Shown: positions 26,932-34,334 of the stretch, piece after piece
Layout: every line of letters starts with the position of its first letter
Position numbering within the stretch: position 1 is the stretch's first letter
NCBI GenBank assembly: GCA_965267435.1
Contig: OZ253960.1
Location: forward strand, 248,001-312,000
Reading direction: 5' to 3'
DNA: 64,000 nt
Source: JAWPMT01 sp965267435
GTDB lineage: Bacteria > Bacteroidota > Bacteroidia > Cytophagales > Cyclobacteriaceae
The notes under the pieces: generated by a model
What the model was told of the DNA's origin: nothing
The model's database searches: none
Seen by the model: the letters and a program-made list of their open reading frames with translations, nothing else
Program-made: the position numbers and the translations under genes

Positions 26932-27942
26932 CTACTCGTCCCAGTATTTGGCCCACTCTTCTTCGGGTGGGGTCTCCAGCGGCCGCACGATCCTGAAGCC
27001 CGCGAAAGGTGCATCGGTATTCCACCATTTGCTCTTAGGCACCTGCGGATCACTCATTTTCCACTTCCTCTTGCTAAATTCTCTGTTCGCACATCGAAGC
27101 TCATCCAAAGGATCTTTCCATGAGCCGCCCCGAGCTACTCTTGGCATGGTTTTCTTGGGTTCAATGAAAGGATTTTCCGTCACTTCACTCCTGCCAGCGT
27201 ATAGGCTATCTACATAGAAGTCCATGGTCCATTCCATTACATTGCCATGCATATCATACAATCCCCAGGGGTTGGGTTCCTTGCTGCCGACAAGGCCGTA
27301 GGCACTGTTGCTGTTGTCCACGTACCAGGCGTGAGCGTCCACAGCTGACGTGTCGCCAAAGCTGTAGGCGGTTTCAGTTCCAGCTCGACAGGCATATTCC
27401 CATTCCGCCTCAGTAGGGAGTCGATAAAAATAGCCTGTCATTGCTGAGAGCCATTTGCAGAAGGTAGAGGCTGAGTGCTGCGACATGGCAACAGCGGGAA
27501 AACCATCCAGGCCCATACCAAAACTCACATCCACGTAGGGGATGGTAGCACCCGAAACGCCATCGACCTCCATTGCCACTTCCGGATATCCCTCCCAAGC
27601 TGGCTGAAGACTATCTATTTGGCGGAGGACGTAGAGGCGAAAAATATCCCATGACACTTCTTGTGACATCATCCAAAAGGACGACACCTCGACTGGATGC
27701 TGAGGTCCCTCGTCCTCGTCCCGGCCAGGTTCATCTTCGGGGCTGCCCATCATGAATTGACCTCCCTGGATGGCCACCATGTCAAATGCGACATCTCCTC
27801 CGGGAATGGCCTGGGTATAGTTTTCAAATGCAACTTCTATGGCCTGTTCGGCTCCGGTCTCTGGAATGGTGTCGGCTTCTTGCGCGATGGAAGCGAAGCA
27901 AAGCAATTGAGCAAGGACTAATAGGCTGTAGTGTTTTCTCAT
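26932..27942 (-). CDS. FGE-like (SUMF1-domain) secreted protein without FGE cysteines
   Basis: A 336-residue exported protein with a signal peptide (MRKHYSLLVLAQLLCFASIAQ) and a formylglycine-generating-enzyme fold: GGQFMMGSPEDEPGRDEDE, YRLPTEAEWEYACRAGTE, GLYDMHGNVMEWTMD, RVARGGSW and the final FAGFRIVRP. True FGE uses a cysteine pair just after the GGS motif; here that stretch reads GGSWKDPLDELRCANRE and both positions are non-cysteine, so sulfatase activation is unlikely. The start at 27942 gives the signal peptide. A longer frame from ATG 28023, overlapping the upstream stop as ATGA, would put 27 residues before it. It may bind substrate or assist a partner in the glycan locus. Confidence 0.88.
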   Translation of the reverse strand: MRKHYSLLVLAQLLCFASIAQEADTIPETGAEQAIEVAFENYTQAIPGGDVAFDMVAIQGGQFMMGSPEDEPGRDEDEGPQHPVEVSSFWMMSQEVSWDIFRLYVLRQIDSLQPAWEGYPEVAMEVDGVSGATIPYVDVSFGMGLDGFPAVAMSQHSASTFCKWLSAMTGYFYRLPTEAEWEYACRAGTETAYSFGDTSAVDAHAWYVDNSNSAYGLVGSKEPNPWGLYDMHGNVMEWTMDFYVDSLYAGRSEVTENPFIEPKKTMPRVARGGSWKDPLDELRCANREFSKRKWKMSDPQVPKSKWWNTDAPFAGFRIVRPLETPPEEEWAKYWDE

Positions 27943-28019
27943 TAATATGGCTCTAAGGGTTTGAATTTCGTCTGACAATATAGTCAATTCATGGGTGCTG
28001 GTAACTGACTTATGGCACA

Positions 28020-29993
28020 TCATGGTAGCGTAGCTTCTGAGGTAAAAGAAGAGGCTGGAAGCCCCTCACTATTGAAAAGAGTGGCCTCGGAAGTATCCTT
28101 CCATCCGTACCGTACGCGAGTGGGAGATGGTATACGGGGACTGGAAACCCTAACCTGATCACCTATGACGGCGGCGGAAGCTGGTACAAATTCCCCTTCG
28201 GCGCCGGCCACTTCGAATCCAGCCAGCCCTCCGTCGGCCGCCTGCAGACCTTCTGCTACATGGTCAAATGACACGATCATTGCTCCGTCCTGTGGCTCTG
28301 CATTTACGAACAGAGGGCCGGATGGGACCACATCCTTGTCATAGTCTTGGGCAAGGGCCCAAAGCGCTAGCCTGCTGCCCACGTCCTGTTTGTTGGTCGG
28401 ATGGATGTCGACAGGATTGCCAATGTCCAGGGTGACCACCATCCCGGTATTTTCAAGGCTGAGCGTGCGACGCTGAGCGTCTCGTAGAGCAGGGGACAGG
28501 TCAGTTAGCGTGCTGTAATCATAGGGAGCGATTTGTACAAAATAGAAAGAGAAGTCGGCATCCCATCGCTCGCGCCAGTCGGTGATCATGGCCGGAAAGA
28601 GTCGTTCGTATTGAGCGGCGCGACCGACGTTGGACTCACCTTGATACCAGATAGCGCCCTTGATTGTGTAGGGGATAAGCGGGCTGATCATGCCGTTATA
28701 CAGGGCCGTTGGCAGATTCGCATGTACACGCACGACTGAGGGACGCGCGCTCAGGTCCGCATCTACGTTGTAGACGTACAGCTTGCCACTGATTACCTCA
28801 GCCGCAAATCTTTGCTTCCAGGTACCCTCCAGTGAGTTGGTAGTTCCGTTGGCATCAGTAATGGTCATAGCGCCATTGAATTCGCCGGGGCCGCCGGTAT
28901 CCATACCAAGTATTGCGATGACGTTTGTTCCCGCTTGAAAGACGCCTTCTGCTACTTCGTACACTCTTGGCTCCTGATATTTGCCGGGTTCCATGGTCGA
29001 TCCCACCAGTTTGCCATTGACGTACACCATATCCCGGTCATCGATCGCACCCAAAGACAGGGTCACGGCTCCAGGAGCTGTCCCCAGTTCAATGGTCTTG
29101 CGCAGCCAAAACAATCCGTCGACCGCCTCCGAGTTGAATTCGTCGAAGCGGCCCGGGAGGGAGATTTCGTCCCACGCGCTATCGTCAAGGTCGACGGCAG
29201 CAGTGGTCGAGGCTCCCCAGTTGACTGCCTCCCAGTCTGCAGCAGAAGCTGGAATAGGCTGACCCTCCAATTTCTCCAGCCAGCTCGCCATCAGCTCGAT
29301 CGTCGCTGGATCGTTGATCGTTTTCAGTTGGTCGTCGAAGTCCCCCAGGGTGGCTAGCTTCTCAGAACTTGTCCAGGCTTCTGCCACGGTTCCTCCCCAA
29401 CTGGAATGGACAATGCCGATGGGTACTCCTAAATCTTGCTGTAGCTTCCTGGCGAAGAAGTAAGCCACAGCGCTGAAACCACTGGCCGTCTCGGGCGATG
29501 CGGCCAGCCATTCACCGGCAAAGCCAGTTGCTGGAGAAATGGATGCTGTGCGAGGGACAGTGATCATCCGGATATTGGGGTGGTTGGCGTTGGCAATTTC
29601 CTCCTCGGCATTCATCGCCAGGGACAATGGCCATTCCATATTGGATTGGCCGGACGCCAGCCATACTTCGCCAGCCATCACGTTGCTGATCTGTATGGAG
29701 CTGTCGGCGGTGGCGATGGTGAGCTCGTGCGGTCCTCCAGCTTCAGGTGTGAGCACCTGCAGCTGCCACTGGCCATTGACATCGGGACTGCCGGTTGCCC
29801 GCTCGCCCCAGCTCGTCTCAACTGTGACCGTGCCACCAGGAGTGAAGGTTCCCCAGATGGTCATCTCGGTATCGCGTTGCACAACCATGCCATCGGAGAA
29901 AAGGGAGTTGAGTGTGAGTGGCTCCTTCTGAGAGGGAGCACAAGCCGCTAGTACCAGAAAGAAGAGCAGTGATCGAAGCCAGGTATTTTTCAT
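28020..29993 (-). CDS. Sialate O-acetylesterase-family lipoprotein
   Basis: A 657-residue SGNH-type carbohydrate esterase. It is a lipoprotein (MKNTWLRSLLFFLVLAAC, Cys18). The nucleophile is Ser117 in LASGQSNMEWP; IVHSSWGGTVAEAW and IWYQGESN follow, and HPTNKQDVGSRLA supplies the late catalytic histidine. A jelly-roll insert (about 250-380) separates the catalytic halves. Such enzymes remove acetyl groups from sialic acids or from plant and algal polysaccharides. It is the first gene of the leftward glycan operon and diverges from the sulfatase gene. Confidence 0.93.
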   Translation of the reverse strand: MKNTWLRSLLFFLVLAACAPSQKEPLTLNSLFSDGMVVQRDTEMTIWGTFTPGGTVTVETSWGERATGSPDVNGQWQLQVLTPEAGGPHELTIATADSSIQISNVMAGEVWLASGQSNMEWPLSLAMNAEEEIANANHPNIRMITVPRTASISPATGFAGEWLAASPETASGFSAVAYFFARKLQQDLGVPIGIVHSSWGGTVAEAWTSSEKLATLGDFDDQLKTINDPATIELMASWLEKLEGQPIPASAADWEAVNWGASTTAAVDLDDSAWDEISLPGRFDEFNSEAVDGLFWLRKTIELGTAPGAVTLSLGAIDDRDMVYVNGKLVGSTMEPGKYQEPRVYEVAEGVFQAGTNVIAILGMDTGGPGEFNGAMTITDANGTTNSLEGTWKQRFAAEVISGKLYVYNVDADLSARPSVVRVHANLPTALYNGMISPLIPYTIKGAIWYQGESNVGRAAQYERLFPAMITDWRERWDADFSFYFVQIAPYDYSTLTDLSPALRDAQRRTLSLENTGMVVTLDIGNPVDIHPTNKQDVGSRLALWALAQDYDKDVVPSGPLFVNAEPQDGAMIVSFDHVAEGLQAADGGLAGFEVAGAEGEFVPASAAVIGDQVRVSSPRIPSPTRVRYGWKDTSEATLFNSEGLPASSFTSEATLP

Positions 29994-30214
29994 GGGTGTT
30001 ATTGGTACACTAAAAAATTCTCAGCTCAATCTACTGCTTTTCTGCTCATTGGCCATCATAGACTTTAGGGCACTGGTCATTTTGATACAGCGGACCACCG
30101 CGCGGTGACGATTGGTGAGTCCGATAATAGGGGATCGATGATGACACAGGTGCCCAAGACCAGCGAATAGTTGTTTCTTTACGATTGGTAATTCTTGCTT
30201 TATCGAAGATCCAC

Positions 30215-31843
30215 ATGAAAACTACTTTATTGAATCTCACGATATGGTCTATGGCAGTCTTGGTGATCGGATGTGCCCAAACGACCGACAGAAATCCAAC
30301 TGAGCGTCCTAATATCCTTTTTGCCATCATGGATGACGCCACCTACCTGTACATGAGTGCCTATGGATGCGAATGGGTGGACACGCCCAACTTTGACCGC
30401 GTGGCCCGCGAGGGCCTTCTGTTCAACCGCGCCTACACGCCCAATGCGAAGTGTGCTCCCTCCCGGTCCATCATTTTGACTGGCAGACATTCGTGGCAAC
30501 TGGAGGAAGCGGCGAATCACTGGCCCTACTTTCCAGCAAAGTTCAAGGTGTTCACAGAGGTGCTCGACGAGCAGGGTTACCATGTCGGCAGTACTGGCAA
30601 AGGCTGGGGCCCGGGAGTGGCTACACGTGAAGATGGTTCGCGGCGAAACCTCATGATCAACACTTTCAACGGCATCAAAACGAGTACGCCCACACCTCAA
30701 ATTAGTGCCGTCGATTACTCCAGCAACTTTGAGGAGTTTCTGGATGCAAGGGGTGAGCGGCCCTTCTTCTTCTGGTACGGTGGCTATGAGCCCCATCGAC
30801 GGTATGAATATGGCTCGGGCGTGGAGAAGGGTGGGAAGTCCCTGGACCAGATCCCGGATGAGGAGGTCTTTGCGTTTTGGCCCGCCACAGACTCGGTGAA
30901 GAACGACCTGCTCGACTACGCCTATGAGATCGAATACTTCGACCAACAATTGGGAAAAATGCTGGATATGCTGGAAGAGCGAGGAGAGTTGGACAACACG
31001 CTGGTTGTCGTGACCGCCGACAATGGCATGCCATTCCCAAGAGTGAAAGGGCAGGTCTATGAATATTCGAATCATTTGCCATTGGCGATGAGGTGGCCCA
31101 AGGGCATTAGTGAAGCCGGGAAGAAAATTGATGATCTGGTCAGTTTTCTGGACTTTGCCCCCACATTCTTGGAATTGGCCGGCATCTCATCCGAGCAGTC
31201 GGGCATGGCAGCGACTTCGGGAGTCAGCCTAAAAGGACTTTTCACAGAGACCCATGATCCTTCGAGATGGCAGAACAGGTCACTACTCCTCGGGAAGGAG
31301 CGACATGATATCGGTAGACCAGGTGATGCAGGCTACCCGGTCCGGGGTATCATCCGTGGTGACATGTTGTACCTGCACAATTTCGAAAATGACCGCTGGC
31401 CTGCCGGCAACCCTGAAACAGGATATCTCAACACAGACGGTAGCCCCACAAAGACCGTCGTCCTAAACGGGCTCGGATCTGCAAACCAGCATCAGTACTG
31501 GCAGTGGTCCTTTGGTAAGAAGGGAGTGGAGGAATTGTACAACATCGCTACGGACCCGGACTGTGTCAACAACCTCGGGAATGACGCGGGGCATGCCGAA
31601 TTGATGCAGACGATGAAGACCGAATTGTTTGACCGCCTCAATGAGCAAGGTGACCCCCGAATGGCAGGGCAAGGTCAGATCTTCGACGAGTATGCCTATT
31701 CAGATAAAGGAGGCGTTGGTTTCTACGAGCGCTATTTCTCAGGTGAGGAGGTAGGCTATGGATGGGTCAATGAAAGCGACTTCCAGTCGAAGGAAGTGGT
31801 GGAATCGGCTCTCGAGAAGTTTGGTGCCGCGATTGAGCAATGA
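30215..31843 (+). CDS. Cys-type S1 sulfatase, lipoprotein
   Basis: A 542-residue arylsulfatase-family enzyme that hydrolyses sulfate esters or sulfamates on glycans. The ATG at 30215 gives a lipoprotein signal ending VIGC (Cys20); the frame also extends to 30185. The sulfatase signature KCAPSRSIILTGR contains Cys80, to be converted to formylglycine. Metal ligands are seen in IMDDATY and in VVTADNG; GSTGKGWGP and YEPHRRYEYG resemble heparan N-sulfatase-like (S1_8-like) members. It needs a formylglycine-forming enzyme, which the neighbouring FGE-like protein probably cannot provide. It diverges from the esterase operon and converges with the protease gene. Confidence 0.93.
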   Translation: MKTTLLNLTIWSMAVLVIGCAQTTDRNPTERPNILFAIMDDATYLYMSAYGCEWVDTPNFDRVAREGLLFNRAYTPNAKCAPSRSIILTGRHSWQLEEAANHWPYFPAKFKVFTEVLDEQGYHVGSTGKGWGPGVATREDGSRRNLMINTFNGIKTSTPTPQISAVDYSSNFEEFLDARGERPFFFWYGGYEPHRRYEYGSGVEKGGKSLDQIPDEEVFAFWPATDSVKNDLLDYAYEIEYFDQQLGKMLDMLEERGELDNTLVVVTADNGMPFPRVKGQVYEYSNHLPLAMRWPKGISEAGKKIDDLVSFLDFAPTFLELAGISSEQSGMAATSGVSLKGLFTETHDPSRWQNRSLLLGKERHDIGRPGDAGYPVRGIIRGDMLYLHNFENDRWPAGNPETGYLNTDGSPTKTVVLNGLGSANQHQYWQWSFGKKGVEELYNIATDPDCVNNLGNDAGHAELMQTMKTELFDRLNEQGDPRMAGQGQIFDEYAYSDKGGVGFYERYFSGEEVGYGWVNESDFQSKEVVESALEKFGAAIEQ

Positions 31844-31864
31844 GCTTGGTAAAGTTGACTTCAG

Positions 31865-32707
31865 TTACTTAGTCCCGTTAGAGCTCTTGACTTTTCTCTC
31901 CTCCACGGCAATCGTCTCAAGGATGGCATCGACGGGTTCTACTAGCGACAACCCTGAATTGTCCTCAAAAATTATTCGTGTGCGTCCTGTTTGCTTGCTC
32001 AGGGCCACATCACGATAGGGGATATAGCTCTTCACCACCCCAATAAGGGCGGCGCTTTTGTTGGCCTTCGTGCCGTCGATGCTGATCATTTCTGGTTTCA
32101 GGATCACAGGTCCGCCACTATTGCCCGGGAAAACAAAGGCATCGATGACATAGTCTGAACTTCTCCCCTCGTACAGGTCCCGAATGCGACTGATGGCGCC
32201 ACTGCGCAAGAGGACATACTGTCGATCGGTGGCCATGAGCCCCATGGGGAAGCCCAGGATGAAGATCGAATCACCTTCGGTCGTTCCCAGATCTTTCAGC
32301 TTTTGCTTTGTGAAGATGTTGCCATCGGACTGGAAGAAGCTGAACTTCATACCTTCTTGCTGCAGCCTTTTTGCATTGATGGGCACTACCGCTACATCCA
32401 CAGCATCGGTCGGGTGGCCTGTCCAGAGGTTTCGACCTTCCTTCGACTGAAGGAGTAGTGGATAGTCCGTTGCAGGCTGTTCGCTCTGTGGATTGAAGCG
32501 AAGCATCAGAGATGCCTGATTGTTGAGGACGTGCTTATTCGTCACGAGGTACACTTTGTAATCCTTTTCCTGGGCACTGCGCTGCCGTTTGAATTGGCCG
32601 AACAGGAAGCCTGTGCCAATCCATTGTTTGTTGCCGTCTTTGTTTTGCGTGCCGATAGCCACTACGCAATCGAGGAAGAAAGGGGGGATCAATGCCATCG
32701 TCGGCAA
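31865..32707 (-). CDS. Cytoplasmic trypsin-like serine protease
   Basis: A 280-residue chymotrypsin-fold protein with an intact triad: His59 in LVTNKHVLNN, Asp104 in TDAVDVAVV and Ser197 in FPGNSGGPV. There is no signal peptide and no PDZ domain, so it differs from DegP/HtrA proteases. The segment GFPMGLMATDRQYVLLRSGAI is typical of this trypsin_2 group. Met4 (32698) is an equally good start. Its role is unknown; such stand-alone proteases are sometimes linked to stress or defence, but nothing nearby supports either. Confidence 0.85.
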   Translation of the reverse strand: MPTMALIPPFFLDCVVAIGTQNKDGNKQWIGTGFLFGQFKRQRSAQEKDYKVYLVTNKHVLNNQASLMLRFNPQSEQPATDYPLLLQSKEGRNLWTGHPTDAVDVAVVPINAKRLQQEGMKFSFFQSDGNIFTKQKLKDLGTTEGDSIFILGFPMGLMATDRQYVLLRSGAISRIRDLYEGRSSDYVIDAFVFPGNSGGPVILKPEMISIDGTKANKSAALIGVVKSYIPYRDVALSKQTGRTRIIFEDNSGLSLVEPVDAILETIAVEERKVKSSNGTK

Positions 32708-32811
32708 AATAGGCTTTTAACGCCCACACTCCAAACTGTCGACTCGCACCACTAATCTGTGTGTCAAAAAAGCTTCTATCCTTGTTTCTCGTGGATGCTG
32801 GAAATGATCAA

Positions 32812-33108
32812 TTAAGTGAGAGCCTCTGGATCGAGAAAGTCCCATCTTGGATTTTGACTTTCGATTAACGAGAATTTCTTCTCTCGGCGCCCCCCTTTGA
32901 TTTCCTTTTCTCTGTCTATAGCGTCAATGGCTCGGTCGTACCTCTCAAAGTAGATCAGTTTGTAACAGTAGTAACGACCAGCAAAAGTCTTTTTGTTTCC
33001 TTTCTCTTCGGCGTGCTGTCTCATTCTTGTGGGAAGGTCATTGGTCATTCCAACATAGAGCACAGTCCTCTTCGGGTTAGTGGTGATATATGTGAAGTAG
33101 TTTCCCAA
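32812..33108 (-). CDS. Small GIY-YIG nuclease-domain protein
   Basis: A 98-residue stand-alone GIY-YIG domain (UvrC-N/URI type): YFTYITTNPKRTVLYVGMTN stands for the GIY and YIG strands, RMRQH carries the catalytic arginine, and REKEIKGGRR carries the glutamate. Such short proteins occur in many copies in Bacteroidota genomes and have no settled role. The gene starts about 40 bases from the edge of the hairpin repeat array, which may be more than chance. Confidence 0.88.
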   Translation of the reverse strand: MGNYFTYITTNPKRTVLYVGMTNDLPTRMRQHAEEKGNKKTFAGRYYCYKLIYFERYDRAIDAIDREKEIKGGRREKKFSLIESQNPRWDFLDPEALT

Positions 33109-33149
33109 ATTATGATGTGATCATTTCTTTCGGTTAGCAGAATGTAGAG

Positions 33150-33765
33150 GGAAATTGCGGCAATCAGGGCAATGGACTTCAGATTTCTTACATTGTTCAA
33201 TAGATGCCTCCTTCGTCGGCATGACTGCTTGGTGGCAGTGCTCTTTTTCATTCACGGTCATCCCGAGGCACGAGGCGCACGGCCAGTGGGATCTATAGGG
33301 GTTAAGCAGAGCAACCGACTTCCGATTTCTCACACTGTTCAATAGATGCCTCCTTCGTCGGCATGACTGCTTGGTGGCAGTGCTCTCTTTCATTCACGGT
33401 CATCCCGAGGCACGAGGCGCACGGCCAGTGGGATCTATAGGGGTTAAGCAGAGCAACCGACTTCCGATTTCTCACACTGTTCAATAGATGCCTCCTTCGT
33501 CGGCATGACTGCGAAGTGGCGCTGCTCTTCTTCAGTTACGGTCATCCCGAGGCACGAGGGATCTATTAAGTAAATGAGTCTGAATCGTGATAATATTACC
33601 CAGATAGTGTTAATATATGCCTCCTTCGTCGGCGTGACTGCTGTGTGGCGCTGATCTTTTTCACTTTCGGTCATCCCGAGGCACGAGGGATCTATTAGGT
33701 AAATGAGCCTGAATCGTGAATATTACCCAGACAGTGTTAATAGATGCCTCCTTCGTCGGCATGAC
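33150..33765. repeat. Tandem array of hairpin-forming repeats
   Basis: Two 27-base modules alternate. Module A begins AATAGATGCCTCC and ends GTCGGCATGAC (33199-33225, 33341-33367, 33483-33509, 33612-33638, 33739-33765). Module B begins GTCATCCCGAGGCACGAGG (33257, 33399, 33541-33567, 33670-33696). The reverse complement of B matches A at 22 of 27 positions, so each A-B pair can fold into a long imperfect hairpin with a loop of about 31 bases. The repeat unit is 142, 142, 129 and 127 bases. A degenerate piece of the unit (33150-33198) opens the array. Frames inside it are translations of repeat, not genes. Confidence 0.92.
33199..33482 (+). repeat. Two nearly identical 142-base tandem copies
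   Basis: 33199-33340 and 33341-33482 differ at a single base by eye (T/C in the GCTCTTTTTC stretch), implying a recent duplication. In both copies module B is split by a 14-base insertion GCGCACGGCCAGTG that is absent from the copies at 33541 and 33670. Confidence 0.9.
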
Positions 33766-33949
33766 GTCTATATTTTGAACGACCCTCCACTCCTCCACCA
33801 ACCACCCCAACCAGCTCCCTAGCCCTGATCGAGGCAAATAGCCAGCGCGGCCCCAGCGCCGGGCAGAGGGGCTGAGGTATAGCCGAGAGCAGGCATCAAG
33901 ACTCCAGGAACCACCGAAATGGGCTGCTCCAAAAGAAAAAAAGATAAAA
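33766..33949. other. Non-coding spacer before the PadR gene
   Basis: GC-rich sequence (about 33780-33900) with no convincing gene, followed by an A-rich stretch (33931-33950) just ahead of the PadR direct repeats. With the array it makes an 895-base gap between the GIY-YIG and PadR start codons. Confidence 0.5.
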
Positions 33950-34005
33950 ACTGCAATCACGAATAATATATTTCCGTATATATTTACTGCAATCACGAAT
34001 AATAT
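33950..34005 (+). promoter_or_regulatory. Twin direct repeat at the PadR start codon
   Basis: ACTGCAATCACGAATAATAT occurs at 33950-33969 and again, identically, at 33986-34005. The second copy runs into the ATG (34004-34006). The 36-base period puts the copies on nearly the same face of the helix. The likely role is an autoregulatory operator or promoter element for the PadR-permease operon (inference). Confidence 0.75.
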
Positions 34006-34330
34006 GAAAAAGACGAAGCTGGGGGAATTCGAAGAATTGGTGCTCCTTACTGTCCTGGTCCTGGAGCAGGAGGCGTATGGAGTAGAGATCAAACGCGAAT
34101 TGGAAGACCGCCTGAAGGAGCGGCTCAGTGTCGGCTCGGTGCAGTCGGCGCTGAAGCGAATGGAAGAGAAGGGCTTTCTGGTGTCCGAGTGGGGAGAGGC
34201 GACGCAAAAACGTGGAGGCAAAAGAAAACGGATCTATCAGGCTACCGCCCACGCGAAGAAAGTGCTCGAAGAGATGAAAGACGTGAGGGCGTCACTATGG
34301 GCATCCATCCCAAGTCTCAATAGGGCCTGA
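34004..34330 (+). CDS. PadR-family transcriptional regulator
   Basis: A 108-residue winged-helix protein: KLGEFEELVLLTVLVLEQEAYG, recognition region LSVGSVQSALKRMEEKGFL, wing WGEATQKRGGKRKRIYQATAHA, then a short dimerisation helix. PadR proteins usually repress a neighbouring gene until a ligand binds. The permease gene starts 4 bases after its stop, so they form an operon. It is about half identical by eye in its start (GEFEELVLL) to the second PadR at 52624. Confidence 0.93.
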   Translation: MKKTKLGEFEELVLLTVLVLEQEAYGVEIKRELEDRLKERLSVGSVQSALKRMEEKGFLVSEWGEATQKRGGKRKRIYQATAHAKKVLEEMKDVRASLWASIPSLNRA

Positions 34331-34334
34331 GCCA

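Noticed and set aside
30227..31082. Long minus-strand frame opposite the sulfatase gene
   Set aside because: Antisense shadow; no domain, and the sulfatase frame has clear motifs.
33121..33674. Several overlapping open frames of 60-90 codons in the repeat array
   Set aside because: They repeat the same peptide strings because they translate the hairpin repeats; none has a start context or domain.
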